50,947 bases of DNA from contig JAQCEV010000006.1 in assembly GCA_027618515.1 (NCBI GenBank), positions 1 to 50,947 of the forward strand, given 5' to 3'. This document shows, piece after piece, positions 8,237-17,039 of this stretch. The notes under the pieces were generated by a model. That model was not told the DNA's origin, made no database searches, and saw only the letters and a list, made by a program, of their open reading frames with translations. Each line of letters starts with the position of its first letter. Position 1 is the first letter of the stretch. This DNA comes from Chloroflexota bacterium (GTDB lineage Bacteria; Chloroflexota; Dehalococcoidia; Lucifugimonadales; Australimonadaceae). The position numbers and the translations under genes were made by a program.

Positions 8237-8976
8237 GCGCTATCAAAGAACCCGTCGCGATCACCGCTTCTAATGGCCTCATGGGCGGAGCCTTATTCAG
8301 GCCCGACGATGACGCCGCACATCCTGCCGTCATCATGATCCACGGCGCGCCTGGGCTGGACGCAGGAACCTTCCAGATGGCTGAGGGTCTCGCCGACGAG
8401 GGGTTCGTAGTTCTCGCGCCTGACATGTTCTACCGCACGGGAGCGATGCGGGTCATGCAGCCCGGCTGGTCGATCGAACAACGGAATGGGCTGCAAGAGG
8501 GTATGACCAGTTCAGCCGACATCGTGGATGTCGGGCACATGGTGCGTTACCTCCACCAGCAGCCATACGTGGCCGACGGTGGCGTCGGAATAACGGGGTT
8601 CTGCATGGGCGGTCGCATCTCCTACCTGGCGGCCGCGCGCACGGAAGGGATCGGCGCTGCGGTCATGTATTACCCTACCGGTCTCGTCTATCCAGACCTC
8701 CGCGAGCCAGGCTCACAAGCGCCCCTCGACTTCGTCGACGAGATCGCCTGCCCGATCATCGGGTTCTTCCCCACTCTGGACACGAAGCACTGCTCTCCAG
8801 AGATCAGAGGGCAGGTCACGAGCGCTTTCGAAACAATCGACATCCCCACTGAGGTCATCCCGGTTGAAGGTGCAGCCCACGGCTTCATCGACCCAGCGAG
8901 CCGCGCATACCATGCGGTGGAGGGCCCCAAGGCCTGGGACCGCATGGTCTCGTTCTTCCGGGAGCACTTGGGCTAG
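8233..8976 (+). CDS. Dienelactone hydrolase family protein
   Basis: A 247-residue alpha/beta hydrolase. The nucleophile elbow is GFCMGG near residue 122, which gives the cysteine nucleophile of dienelactone hydrolases in place of serine. The oxyanion segment is MIHGAPGLD, the acid lies in FFPTLDTKH, and the catalytic His is in GAAHGFID. Family members open lactones such as dienelactone in chlorocatechol breakdown, but many act on other esters. Translation is coupled to the preceding small membrane protein (ATGA overlap). The next gene is a hydratase of a related catabolic type. Confidence 0.87.
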   Translation: MSAIKEPVAITASNGLMGGALFRPDDDAAHPAVIMIHGAPGLDAGTFQMAEGLADEGFVVLAPDMFYRTGAMRVMQPGWSIEQRNGLQEGMTSSADIVDVGHMVRYLHQQPYVADGGVGITGFCMGGRISYLAAARTEGIGAAVMYYPTGLVYPDLREPGSQAPLDFVDEIACPIIGFFPTLDTKHCSPEIRGQVTSAFETIDIPTEVIPVEGAAHGFIDPASRAYHAVEGPKAWDRMVSFFREHLG

Positions 8977-9020
8977 AATCCCCTCACTGTCCCAAAATCA
9001 GGCCCGCACCAGGAGCACCC

Positions 9021-9809
9021 ATGAGCCTTGATCACGATCACCTCCACCACTTCGCGCACTCGCTGATGGACGCGGGGAACTCCCACACGCCCATCACACC
9101 GTTCACCGATGAAGCCCCAGACATGGAAGTCGCCGACGCCTACGAGATAGCGGCCGACATCATCGGTCACAAGATCGGGGACGGTCGCAAGATCGCTGGC
9201 TATAAGGTTGGTGCAACCACGGCAGGCTCCAGGAAGGCGCTGGGCATGGACGGCCCCGCCTACGGCGTCATCCTCGACGACATGACCGTACGCGATGGCG
9301 GGCGGGTCAAGATGTCGACTCTCATCGCGCCCAAGGTCGAGGCCGAGATCGGCTTCCTATTCAAGGCCCCGCTTCAAGGGCCCGGCGTAGACGCCGCTCA
9401 AGTCATCGCCGCGACGGACTACGTGTTCCCCGCCCTGGAGATCGTCGACTCTCGCTTCGAGGGCTGGCGCATCAAGGAACAAGACCTGATCGCCGACAAC
9501 ACTGCGTCCGCGTACGTCGTGCTCGGTACGCCCCGCCAGTCAGTGGTCGGATTTGATCTTGAGGCCGAAGAGGCCGTCATGGAGATCGACGGCGTGGAGA
9601 CCGGACGCGGCACCGGCGCCGAAGTGCTGGGGGGCGTCGCGAACGCCATCGCCTGGCTCGCCAACAAGCTCGGTGAGCAGGGCCGAGGCATCGCCGCTGG
9701 CCAGTTCGTCATACCGGGGTCAGTCGTCCCGCCGCCCCTCGTGAACGCCGGGAACAGCGTCGCAGCGGCCTACACCAACCTGGGAGTGGTGACCGTCAAC
9801 TTCGTCTAG
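9021..9809 (+). CDS. FAH-superfamily 2-oxopent-4-enoate hydratase-like protein
   Basis: A 262-residue protein of the MhpD/XylJ branch of the fumarylacetoacetate hydrolase fold. Recognisable blocks are IAGYKVGATTAGSRKALG, the metal-site segment APKVEAEIGFLF with paired glutamates, FPALEIVDSRF and the C-terminal GSVVPPPLVNAGNSV. Known relatives hydrate 2-hydroxypenta-2,4-dienoate or decarboxylate oxalocrotonate in aromatic meta-cleavage. AGGAG lies about six bases before ATG 9021. The dienelactone hydrolase just upstream makes a ring-cleavage role plausible, but no dioxygenase is in the window. Confidence 0.82.
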   Translation: MSLDHDHLHHFAHSLMDAGNSHTPITPFTDEAPDMEVADAYEIAADIIGHKIGDGRKIAGYKVGATTAGSRKALGMDGPAYGVILDDMTVRDGGRVKMSTLIAPKVEAEIGFLFKAPLQGPGVDAAQVIAATDYVFPALEIVDSRFEGWRIKEQDLIADNTASAYVVLGTPRQSVVGFDLEAEEAVMEIDGVETGRGTGAEVLGGVANAIAWLANKLGEQGRGIAAGQFVIPGSVVPPPLVNAGNSVAAAYTNLGVVTVNFV

Positions 9810-9852
9810 CGGCCAAATAGGGGGAAGCACCCCTGATACCATAGACAGCCGT

Positions 9853-10560
9853 ATGGAAGACGAAGTTGATCCCCAATTGGCAGACGCCATCGAGAAAACC
9901 TCGGTGGTGCGCGCCCCCAAGCAGGCCCTAGCGACGTTTGGCACCACGGCGGTGCGCTATTACCTCGTGACCGAGCCCGCCTTCCGCGACCTCGCGGGCG
10001 CCACCGCCGATCCCGAATCGGTGGTCCGCGAGGGAGTAGTACGGGCTGAGCGTCCGCAAGTCGTCACGCCTTACTTCTTGTCCCGCCACGAAGGCTTCGG
10101 CGACCACACCCAGGACTACCTCAAGTACCTCATAGACACCTACGGGCCTGATTCTCCTGGCCTTCTCTACACCTATACGAACGAGGCCATGGAGACCAGC
10201 ATCGTCACAGGAACGCCTGAAGAAGTCGCTACGCGCATCGGCGAGCGCCTAGACCGCGAGGAGCGCGCGCTGGAAGCGGTGGTTCGCGGCGTCGACGAGA
10301 TGTGGGACGTCTCGCTCATGAAGTTCATCTACGAGCTCACGAGCCGATCGGCACGCTCAAACTTCGATGACCTACGTACCAACGGCTTATTGGGCGTCGA
10401 GGACGGCGTGCCCCGCGAAGCCCGCCACCGCATCGAGCGTCTCTTGGACATGGCACGCTCCGGTCAGGCCAAGCCTGCCGACGTGCATCGCGAGCTCGAA
10501 CGCTGGGGCCTTTTCGACGAATACCAAGACCGCTTCCTCGGCCTATTCCGAGGCCGATGA
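9853..10560 (+). CDS. Conserved-looking hypothetical protein, coupled to HPP gene
   Basis: A 235-residue soluble protein that I do not recognise. It is acidic, with no signal peptide or membrane segment. Residues about 70-110 contain HEGFGDHTQDYLKYLIDTYGP, and the C-terminal half is predicted mostly helical with many Arg/Glu pairs. The length, codon use and the ATGA overlap with the following HPP gene at 10557 make it a real gene. It may act with the membrane protein encoded next, but the function is open. Confidence 0.7.
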   Translation: MEDEVDPQLADAIEKTSVVRAPKQALATFGTTAVRYYLVTEPAFRDLAGATADPESVVREGVVRAERPQVVTPYFLSRHEGFGDHTQDYLKYLIDTYGPDSPGLLYTYTNEAMETSIVTGTPEEVATRIGERLDREERALEAVVRGVDEMWDVSLMKFIYELTSRSARSNFDDLRTNGLLGVEDGVPREARHRIERLLDMARSGQAKPADVHRELERWGLFDEYQDRFLGLFRGR

Positions 10561-11087
10561 ACATGCGCCGCTCTATCCTCGACACCAATCTCAGCGGCAA
10601 CCTTAGGCGCTATATCTTCCAGGTATCCATCGCCACGCTTGCCTTGTTCGCGGCTCTACTCGCAGAGCAGATCATCGCGGGCGGCGCAGCAGCCCGTGCC
10701 GTGGTTGTGGCGGCCATCGCATCCACGGCTTTCGTCCTATTCATCTCGCCCTTCAGTCCGTCAGCCATCCCGAAACATACCTTCGGCGGACATCTTGTCG
10801 CCGTCTTGGTAGCCAGTCCCATGGCCGTCATCGCCGATACCGGCATGGGCGTTGAGTGGATCGCAGAGATACCCACGATCTTTGCGCTCTACGCGGCGCT
10901 TGGCGTAGGCATCACCATGTTCCTCATGGCAGTGACGAATACCGAGCACCCCCCCGCAGCCGGAACAGCCCTGGCGATAGTTGCCCACGGGTTCGACTGG
11001 GGGTTGATCTTGTTCATCGGAACGGCGGTGCTCATCCTGGTACTGATCCAGCGGATCCTGCGCTCTAGGTTGATCGACCTCTACTGA
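10557..11087 (+). CDS. HPP family integral membrane protein
   Basis: A 176-residue protein with about four to five membrane helices. It contains the name-giving motif EHPPAAGTAL near residue 140, and SPFSPSAIPKHTFGGHLVA in the first half, another conserved block of the family (prolines plus a GGH turn). Some HPP proteins in plants and cyanobacteria move nitrite across membranes; others carry CBS domains, which this one lacks. Translation is coupled to the upstream hypothetical protein. It converges with the next gene, separated by six bases. Confidence 0.85.
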   Translation: MNMRRSILDTNLSGNLRRYIFQVSIATLALFAALLAEQIIAGGAAARAVVVAAIASTAFVLFISPFSPSAIPKHTFGGHLVAVLVASPMAVIADTGMGVEWIAEIPTIFALYAALGVGITMFLMAVTNTEHPPAAGTALAIVAHGFDWGLILFIGTAVLILVLIQRILRSRLIDLY

Positions 11088-11093
11088 GCCCGG

Positions 11094-11624
11094 CTACCCG
11101 AAGTACGGGTCCACGTAGTAGCGCGTGGGGTGCTCCAGTCGAGCCATCGCGCCAGACCAATCGGACTCGCCGATCGCCTCCCACTGCACGTAGCACGAAC
11201 CTGGTGCGGCGAGTTCGCGGATACTCTCGAGCAAATCAGCATGGGGCTTGTGTTTCGTGAATCGCTCCATGTCTTCGCGGGACTCCCAGAACGTGTAAGT
11301 CCAGAACGTCCTGGTCCACCAACGCCCGCGGATCCCGCCGCCCACGAATCCCTGACGGATTCTGGCATCGTTGTAGATCCGCATGTGCAAGCCCATGAAA
11401 CGGAAGACTTGCTTGAAAGACCTAACCTTCACGTACTCGGCCAGATGCACGTATTCCCGAGTCGCCCTCTCCTCCATCATCCGTTCGTACTCGTCACGAT
11501 ACTGCTGTCGCAGCACGTCAGGCGGCACGACCAGTGGCTCCGGCTGTTCCAGCGCCGTCAGCCCTTCACCGTCCTCTTCAGGCGGCTTCCCGGCACTACG
11601 GAGGTCTTCATGTGGCTCTTCCAC
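11094..11624 (-). CDS. Possible dimeric alpha/beta-barrel (monooxygenase-like) protein
   Basis: A 176-residue soluble protein. The first 50 residues are acidic and probably flexible. The rest contains VRSFKQVFRFMGLHMRIYND, WWTRTFWTYTFWESREDMERF and KHKPHADLLESIRE. A strand with aromatic residues followed by a helix ending before H(A) resembles the antibiotic-biosynthesis-monooxygenase or DUF3291-like ferredoxin fold, which is why I suggest that fold. No catalytic residue can be named. GTG 11624 has GGAGG upstream. It follows the SDR gene by 15 bases and is likely in its operon. Confidence 0.5.
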   Translation of the reverse strand: MEEPHEDLRSAGKPPEEDGEGLTALEQPEPLVVPPDVLRQQYRDEYERMMEERATREYVHLAEYVKVRSFKQVFRFMGLHMRIYNDARIRQGFVGGGIRGRWWTRTFWTYTFWESREDMERFTKHKPHADLLESIRELAAPGSCYVQWEAIGESDWSGAMARLEHPTRYYVDPYFG

Positions 11625-11639
11625 TAGTGAATCCTCCGC

Positions 11640-12458
11640 TTAAGAGATGTGCGACGCGCCGTTGATCTCCAACAGAGCGCCCGAAACATAATTGGATTGG
11701 TCTGAACACAGGAAGATGACTGGCCCAGCGGCCTCTTCGACCGTCCCCACGCGCTTCATCGGCAGATCTCCAACCATCTCATCCCGGCGAGATTTTGGAA
11801 TGCCCAGTACGGCTTGACCATGTCGTTCTTCCTGGGACTCGCGAGCACGGGTGAGTCGGGTGTCGATCGCCCCGTAGGCGACGGAATTCGCCACCACGTT
11901 GAACATCGCCCCCTCCAGCGCGACGGTGCGCGTCAGGCCAACGATCCCTGCCTTGGCCGCAGCGTAGTTCGCCTGACCCAGGTTCCCGAACCCCGATTGC
12001 GACGAGACCGTAACGATGTGCCGCGCGACCGGCGTCTCGCCGCGATCCATCGCCGCCTTGGCGTTGTCACGCATCACGTTGAACGCGTCGCGAACCACGC
12101 GGAACGTCCCCGTAAGATGAATATCGATGATCGCCTGCCACTGATCGTCGGTCATGCGATGGATCATGCCATCCCACGTGTAGCCGGCAGCCGTGAACAC
12201 GAGGTGTACGTCGCCGAAGCTAGAGACCGCAAGATCGGCGAGACGCGTTCCGATGTTGGCATCGCCAACCGACGCCGCCAAGCCAACGCCCTTGCCACCC
12301 ATGGCCTCGATCTGAGATAGCGTCTCGTTCAAGGGCTCCTGGTCGAGGTCATTCGCTACGATCAGCGCCCCTTGTTCCGCGAGCCCCAGCGCCACTGCCT
12401 GGCCGATGCCCCTGCCTGCCCCAGTCACTATCGCAACCTTACCTTCAATACCGTTCAC
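11640..12458 (-). CDS. Short-chain dehydrogenase/reductase
   Basis: A 272-residue classical SDR. It shows the cofactor loop TGAGRGIG (residues about 13-20), an aspartate after the second strand (ANDLD) that favours NAD(H), a modified inner motif TAAG, and the catalytic triad in VSSQSGFGNLGQANYAAAK (Ser, Tyr-x-x-x-Lys). The substrate is not evident; the family includes 3-oxoacyl reductases and steroid or sugar dehydrogenases. GTG 12458 is the best start because AAGGAG lies five bases upstream; an ATG at 12479 would add seven residues that include this ribosome site. Confidence 0.88.
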   Translation of the reverse strand: MNGIEGKVAIVTGAGRGIGQAVALGLAEQGALIVANDLDQEPLNETLSQIEAMGGKGVGLAASVGDANIGTRLADLAVSSFGDVHLVFTAAGYTWDGMIHRMTDDQWQAIIDIHLTGTFRVVRDAFNVMRDNAKAAMDRGETPVARHIVTVSSQSGFGNLGQANYAAAKAGIVGLTRTVALEGAMFNVVANSVAYGAIDTRLTRARESQEERHGQAVLGIPKSRRDEMVGDLPMKRVGTVEEAAGPVIFLCSDQSNYVSGALLEINGASHIS

Positions 12459-12824
12459 AGTTTCTCCTTGTATGCCCAACGGGCAATACCTAACAACTCA
12501 CCAGGACCCGACCCTGCCTGGCTATCTATGCCCACCGTTCCAGGTTCGAGCGGGGACATTCTACGTAGTTTCGCAAACATGGGGGCCGCGCCGAGCGCCA
12601 GCCTGCTCCGCAGGCGCGCCCAACTAAAGGCCCGAGCTTATATCTGCCGCATATTTATAGTTTTTATCTATATCTCAGCCGTAAATCGCCTCCCGCCACG
12701 AGTCGAGAAACCCGTTTGCGGGAGCATATCAGCGTAACTTATACTCCCGGTTCAACCATGAATCGGCATGGTGCATTGAGTCGCCCGACGCACGCGCTGC
12801 GTTGACATACCAAAGGTTTCGTCT
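12459..12824. promoter_or_regulatory. Divergent intergenic region between SDR gene and lpdA
   Basis: About 365 bases with no convincing gene. It holds a short AT-rich patch (about 12639-12676) in otherwise GC-rich DNA, a strong hairpin (GCCTGC/GCAGGC at 12601-12615 with flanking GCGC), and a second inverted repeat CTCCCGC/GCGGGAG around 12690-12724. TATACT at 12740-12745 could be a -10 box for lpdA, although no good -35 pairs with it; TTGACA at 12802-12807 lies too near the start codon to serve lpdA. Likely the divergent promoter region of both transcripts. Confidence 0.4.
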
Positions 12825-14204
12825 ATGGCAACTTACGACCTCGCCATCATCGGTGGTGGCCCTGGCGGCTACGTAGCCGCGATCCGGGCAGCTCAGTTAG
12901 GTATGAGCACTGTCTGCATTGAGCGTGAAGAGCTCGGCGGTGTCTGCCTCAACTGGGGTTGCATCCCCAGCAAGTCACTCATTCACAACGCAGAAATTCT
13001 TAACACCGTAAAGACCGCCGAAACATACGGCATCACCACCGGCGCGGTCACGGCTGATTACTCTGTTGCGCTTGAGCGCAGTCGCAAAGTTGTCGGCCGC
13101 CTCACTAAAGGTGTTGCGGGGTTGTTCAAGAAGAACGGAGTTGAGCACGTTCACGGACAAGCGCAACTCGTAGGCCCACACACCATCGCCGTCGGGGACG
13201 CCCGCATCGAGGCCACGAACATCATCATCGCGACTGGCGCCCGGCCCCGCCCGGTACCCGGTATCGAGATCGACGGTGAAACAGTCGTGACGTACCGCGA
13301 GGCGATACTCCAGGACACCGCGCCAACCAACGCAGTCATCATCGGCGGTGGCGCCATCGGCGTGGAGTTCGGGTTCGTATATAACGCTTACGGCGCCAAC
13401 GTCACCATCGTTGAAGCGCTGCCGCGCATCGTACCCAAAGAGGATGATGACGTCTCCAGCGCCCTCGCGCGATCACTGCGCAAGCGCGGGATCGACATCC
13501 TGACAGAGTCCAAGGTCAAGCAGGTAGAGAAAACCGACGATGGAGTCATCGTGCACATCGAAACCCCGGATGACGACGACCTCTGCATACCAGCGGATCG
13601 AGTGCTCGTTAGCATCGGGATCATCGCGAACACAGAAGACCTGGGGCTCGAAGCCGCAGGCGTCGAACTCGAGAACGGTTTCATTAAGGTAGACGAGCAA
13701 CTAAGAGCAAACGACAATGGCGTATACGCAATCGGCGACGTAACAGGTAAGATGCCCCTTGCGCACGTCGCACAGGCCCAGGGCGTCTACGTCGTTGAGA
13801 CGCTCGCGGGTAAGGACACATACCCTATCGACTACATCGCGGTGCCTCGCGCAACCTACTCAAGTCCTCAGGTCGCAAGCATGGGCTTGTCGGAGCGGGA
13901 AGCAGCGGAGCAAGGTCTTAACGTAAAGGTGGGGAAGTTCTTCTTCCTCGCCAACGGCAAAGCGCTTGCGCAGGACGCCTACGAAGGGTTCGTAAAAGTT
14001 GTCGTAGATGAGAGCACCGGCGAGTTGCTTGGTGCTCATCTTATTGGGCATGAAGTGACAGAATTGCTGGGTGAGCTAAGTCTGACCCGGCTGATGGAAG
14101 GTACTAGCGTGGAGATCGGGGCCGTGATAAACGCCCACCCCACGCTTTCAGAAGCGGTCAAGGAAGCTGCGCTCGCGGCTGAAGGCCGAGCGGTCCACGG
14201 ATAG
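12825..14204 (+). CDS. lpdA: Dihydrolipoyl dehydrogenase (E3)
   Basis: A 459-residue flavoprotein disulfide reductase. The FAD loop is IIGGGPGGYVAAIRAAQLG, the redox-active disulfide is in GGVCLNWGCIPSK (C-x4-C), the NAD loop is VIIGGGAIGVEFGFVY, and the second FAD segment is GVYAIGDVTG. The C-terminal interface ends with the active-site His-Pro-Thr-x-Ser-Glu motif (INAHPTLSEAVKEA). It reoxidises lipoyl groups of 2-oxoacid dehydrogenases or the glycine cleavage system. It leads a block with korA, korB and, after a terminator, an E2 gene. Confidence 0.95.
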   Translation: MATYDLAIIGGGPGGYVAAIRAAQLGMSTVCIEREELGGVCLNWGCIPSKSLIHNAEILNTVKTAETYGITTGAVTADYSVALERSRKVVGRLTKGVAGLFKKNGVEHVHGQAQLVGPHTIAVGDARIEATNIIIATGARPRPVPGIEIDGETVVTYREAILQDTAPTNAVIIGGGAIGVEFGFVYNAYGANVTIVEALPRIVPKEDDDVSSALARSLRKRGIDILTESKVKQVEKTDDGVIVHIETPDDDDLCIPADRVLVSIGIIANTEDLGLEAAGVELENGFIKVDEQLRANDNGVYAIGDVTGKMPLAHVAQAQGVYVVETLAGKDTYPIDYIAVPRATYSSPQVASMGLSEREAAEQGLNVKVGKFFFLANGKALAQDAYEGFVKVVVDESTGELLGAHLIGHEVTELLGELSLTRLMEGTSVEIGAVINAHPTLSEAVKEAALAAEGRAVHG

Positions 14205-14241
14205 ACCGCGACAGAACGCGCGCTAGCTCAAGGAGGCATGA

Positions 14242-16020
14242 ATGAGTGGCTACGATATGGCCATCGCCATTGGCGGTGAGGCAGGGCAAGGGATCGCTAC
14301 ACCAGGCGACATCCTAGCTAGACTGTTCGTACGAAGAGGGCTGAACTTCAATTCGTACAACGCATTTCAATCGATCGTCCGGGGGGGGCACATCTTCCTC
14401 ACCCTGCGAACGACCGAAGAGACGAAGTACTCCCACGGAGACAAGCTCGACATCCTGTTGTGCCTGAACCAGGACACGATGGACAAGCACCTTCACTTCA
14501 TGAAGGCTGGCAGCAAAGTCATCTACAACAGCGACAACATCACCCCAGGGTCGGCCGCCGATGGCGTCCAGCTTTGCGGACTGCCCATCGCTGAGCTCAC
14601 GGGCAACGCCCGCGCAGGCCTGAACCAGAACACCGTCGCAGTAGGGGCGATCCTCTACATGCTCGGCTTGGAATTCCAGGTCCTCAAAGACAGCCTCACC
14701 CAGCAGTTCCAACGCAAGGGTGAAGCCATCGTCATCGAAAACGTCAAGGTCGCACAAGCTGGCTATGAGCACGCGATCAAGAACTTCGAACGGTTCCCCG
14801 ACGAGATCCCGATGCTCAGCACACCCCGAGGGGTGTGGTCCGGCAACGACGCACTCGCGATGGGCGGAGCTGCGGCAGGCGTCAAGTTCTACGCCGCCTA
14901 CCCCATGAGCCCATCAACCGGTCTACTCCATTGGTTCGCCAACAACGGTCGCAACATCGGTGCGATGGTGCGGCAGATCGAAGACGAGATTGGCGTAGCC
15001 AACATCGTGATCGGCGCAGCCCACACCGGTGCGCGCACATTGAGCGCCACTTCTGGCGGCGGATTCGCCCTCATGACCGAAGCGATTGGCGCCTCCTCCA
15101 TGATGGAGATTCCTACCGTCTACATCGACGTCATGCGTGCCGGGCCTTCCACAGGCGTGCCGACCAAGACCGAACAAGGTGACCTTTGGCAAGCGCTAGG
15201 CGCCAGCCAAGGAGACTTCCAACGATTCATTGCGGCACCGCTTCACGCACAAGACGCATTCAATCTCATGGCGGAGATCTTCAACCTTACGGATCGATTC
15301 CAGTGCCCTGCAATCGTCCTCTCCGACCTCCTCATCTCTGAAGGCCACTACTCCGTAGACCCCGAAGAGTTGGACTTCTTCCCGACGATCGATCGTGGCT
15401 CCACCATCACCGAGCACGCCGTAGGAAAGACCGACTACCTTCGGTACAAGTTCACGGAGAGCGGCATCTCTCCCAGAGCCGTCGCTGGCCTTGAGGGTTA
15501 CGTCCATGTGGTCGCTACCGACGAGCATGAGGAAAACTCAGGACTGATTTCAGACGAGTTCACCAACCCTCACAAGCGGCGCGCCATGGTCGAAAAGCGC
15601 TCCCGCAAGTTCGAGAACATCGTCGCGGAGATCGCTCCCCCCGAGCTGGTCGGCCCCGCCGACGCCGATGTAACCATGATCGGCTGGGGCTCAACCTTCG
15701 CCGCGATGCATGATTCGTTGGCCCTGCTCACCGACCGAGGGATCACCGCCAACTTCCTATCGGTCAAGTGGATCGTTCCGCTGCACGCCGACAAGATTGC
15801 AGAAGTCTTCGCCAACGCGAAGCGCACGATCATCGTGGAGAACAACCAATCCGGCCAGTTCGCCCGCTACCTGCGTGGCGAAACCGGTCTCGTGCCCGAC
15901 GGGCACATCCGCAAGTACGACGGTGAGCCGTTCATGCCCCATCACATCGCTGACGGCGTGGAAGACAACCTCAAGAACAACACCGAGCAATTCATTCCTT
16001 TCCAGGAAATCGTGGTCTAA
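14242..16020 (+). CDS. korA: 2-oxoglutarate/2-oxoacid:ferredoxin oxidoreductase, fused gamma-alpha subunit
   Basis: A 592-residue protein. Residues about 1-190 are the gamma domain (AIGGEAGQGIATPGDIL, then NAFQSIVRGGHIF). The remainder is the pyrimidine-binding alpha domain (GNDALAMGGAAAGVKFYAAYPMSPSTG, then ATSGGGFALMTEAIGASSM and PSTGVPTKTEQGDL). This gamma-alpha fusion is the normal KorA form in two-subunit ferredoxin-dependent 2-oxoacid oxidoreductases, which convert 2-oxoglutarate or another 2-oxoacid plus CoA into the acyl-CoA and reduced ferredoxin. AGGAGG precedes ATG 14242; korB begins 11 bases after the stop. The exact 2-oxoacid is inferred only. Confidence 0.93.
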   Translation: MSGYDMAIAIGGEAGQGIATPGDILARLFVRRGLNFNSYNAFQSIVRGGHIFLTLRTTEETKYSHGDKLDILLCLNQDTMDKHLHFMKAGSKVIYNSDNITPGSAADGVQLCGLPIAELTGNARAGLNQNTVAVGAILYMLGLEFQVLKDSLTQQFQRKGEAIVIENVKVAQAGYEHAIKNFERFPDEIPMLSTPRGVWSGNDALAMGGAAAGVKFYAAYPMSPSTGLLHWFANNGRNIGAMVRQIEDEIGVANIVIGAAHTGARTLSATSGGGFALMTEAIGASSMMEIPTVYIDVMRAGPSTGVPTKTEQGDLWQALGASQGDFQRFIAAPLHAQDAFNLMAEIFNLTDRFQCPAIVLSDLLISEGHYSVDPEELDFFPTIDRGSTITEHAVGKTDYLRYKFTESGISPRAVAGLEGYVHVVATDEHEENSGLISDEFTNPHKRRAMVEKRSRKFENIVAEIAPPELVGPADADVTMIGWGSTFAAMHDSLALLTDRGITANFLSVKWIVPLHADKIAEVFANAKRTIIVENNQSGQFARYLRGETGLVPDGHIRKYDGEPFMPHHIADGVEDNLKNNTEQFIPFQEIVV

Positions 16021-16031
16021 GGAGTTTCGAA

Positions 16032-16910
16032 ATGACGACGACCATTGAACTGACAGCAAAAGACTTCAAGGGTGTCGACCCCGACTGGTGCCCTGGCTGT
16101 GGACACTTCGGAGTCCTCAACTCCATCCAACGGGCATACGCCGACGTCGGCCTCCAGCCTCACGAGGTAGTGACGGTAAGCGGCATCGGCTGCTCGTCCA
16201 ACGCCCCTGGCTACATCAACACCTACGGCATGCACACCCTCCACGGGCGCGCATTGCCTTTCGCCACTGGCGTCAAGATGGCCAACCACGAACTCACGGT
16301 CATCGCCACTGGCGGTGACGGTGACGGCTACGGTATCGGCGCCGGCCACTTCACCCACGCTGCCCGGCGCAACGTGGACATCACCTACGTGGTGATGAAC
16401 AACCAGATCTACGGCCTCACCACTGGCCAGATGTCGCCAACCAGCCGCCCGGGCCTCACCACAAAGAGCACCCCCTTCGGGAGCATCGAATACCCCTACA
16501 ACCCCATCACGTCAGCCATCATGAATGGCGCAACGTATGTGGCGCGGGGATACAGTGGTGACATCCGCGGAACCACCAAGCTCATCGCTGATGGCATCCG
16601 ACACAAGGGCTTCTCGCTCATCGACATCCACAGCCCTTGCGTGACGTTCAACTTGGAGAACACACACGACTTCTTCAAGCAACGCATCAAGAAGCTCGAC
16701 GAAGTTGAGCACGACGCGTCAGACTGGAAAGCTGCGTGCGAGTACGCCATGGAGTGGGGCGACACGATTTACACCGGCCTGTTCTTCGAGGTCGAATCCG
16801 AGTCCCTCTCCCAACTCGACCCCATCTTGAAAGAAGGCGGCCCCATCGCCAAGCGATCCTTGCCGCTCACGCCTGAGCAGGCGGATCGCCTCAAGAGCAG
16901 GTTGATGTAG
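16032..16910 (+). CDS. korB: 2-oxoglutarate/2-oxoacid:ferredoxin oxidoreductase, beta subunit
   Basis: A 292-residue subunit that binds thiamine diphosphate and one [4Fe-4S] cluster. Cluster ligands are visible in WCPGCGH, in GIGCSS and in SPCVTFN. The ThDP/Mg loop is GGDGDGYGIG followed by VVMNNQIYGLTTGQMSPTS, typical of KorB. It forms the catalytic complex with the fused KorA just upstream. A strong intrinsic terminator follows 20 bases after the stop, so korAB (perhaps with lpdA) ends one transcript. The enzyme needs thiamine, which a riboswitch-controlled importer 8 kb away could supply. Confidence 0.94.
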   Translation: MTTTIELTAKDFKGVDPDWCPGCGHFGVLNSIQRAYADVGLQPHEVVTVSGIGCSSNAPGYINTYGMHTLHGRALPFATGVKMANHELTVIATGGDGDGYGIGAGHFTHAARRNVDITYVVMNNQIYGLTTGQMSPTSRPGLTTKSTPFGSIEYPYNPITSAIMNGATYVARGYSGDIRGTTKLIADGIRHKGFSLIDIHSPCVTFNLENTHDFFKQRIKKLDEVEHDASDWKAACEYAMEWGDTIYTGLFFEVESESLSQLDPILKEGGPIAKRSLPLTPEQADRLKSRLM

Positions 16911-16930
16911 CTGGTTCCCGAAGTGAAGCA

Positions 16931-16963
16931 AGAGGGGCGCTCAACTGAGCGCCCCTCTTTTTT
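16931..16963 (+). terminator. Intrinsic terminator after korB
   Basis: A near-perfect 13-bp stem: AGAGGGGCGCTCA (16931-16943) with TGAGCGCCCCTCT (16946-16958), followed by TTTTTT. It separates korAB from the E2 gene. Confidence 0.92.
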
Positions 16964-17039
16964 GTCCACGGAACACGTCGAAGCCTAGCTGCCGCCAACG
17001 TACACTAAACACGCCGCATACCCACTCGCGGAGTGTTCT

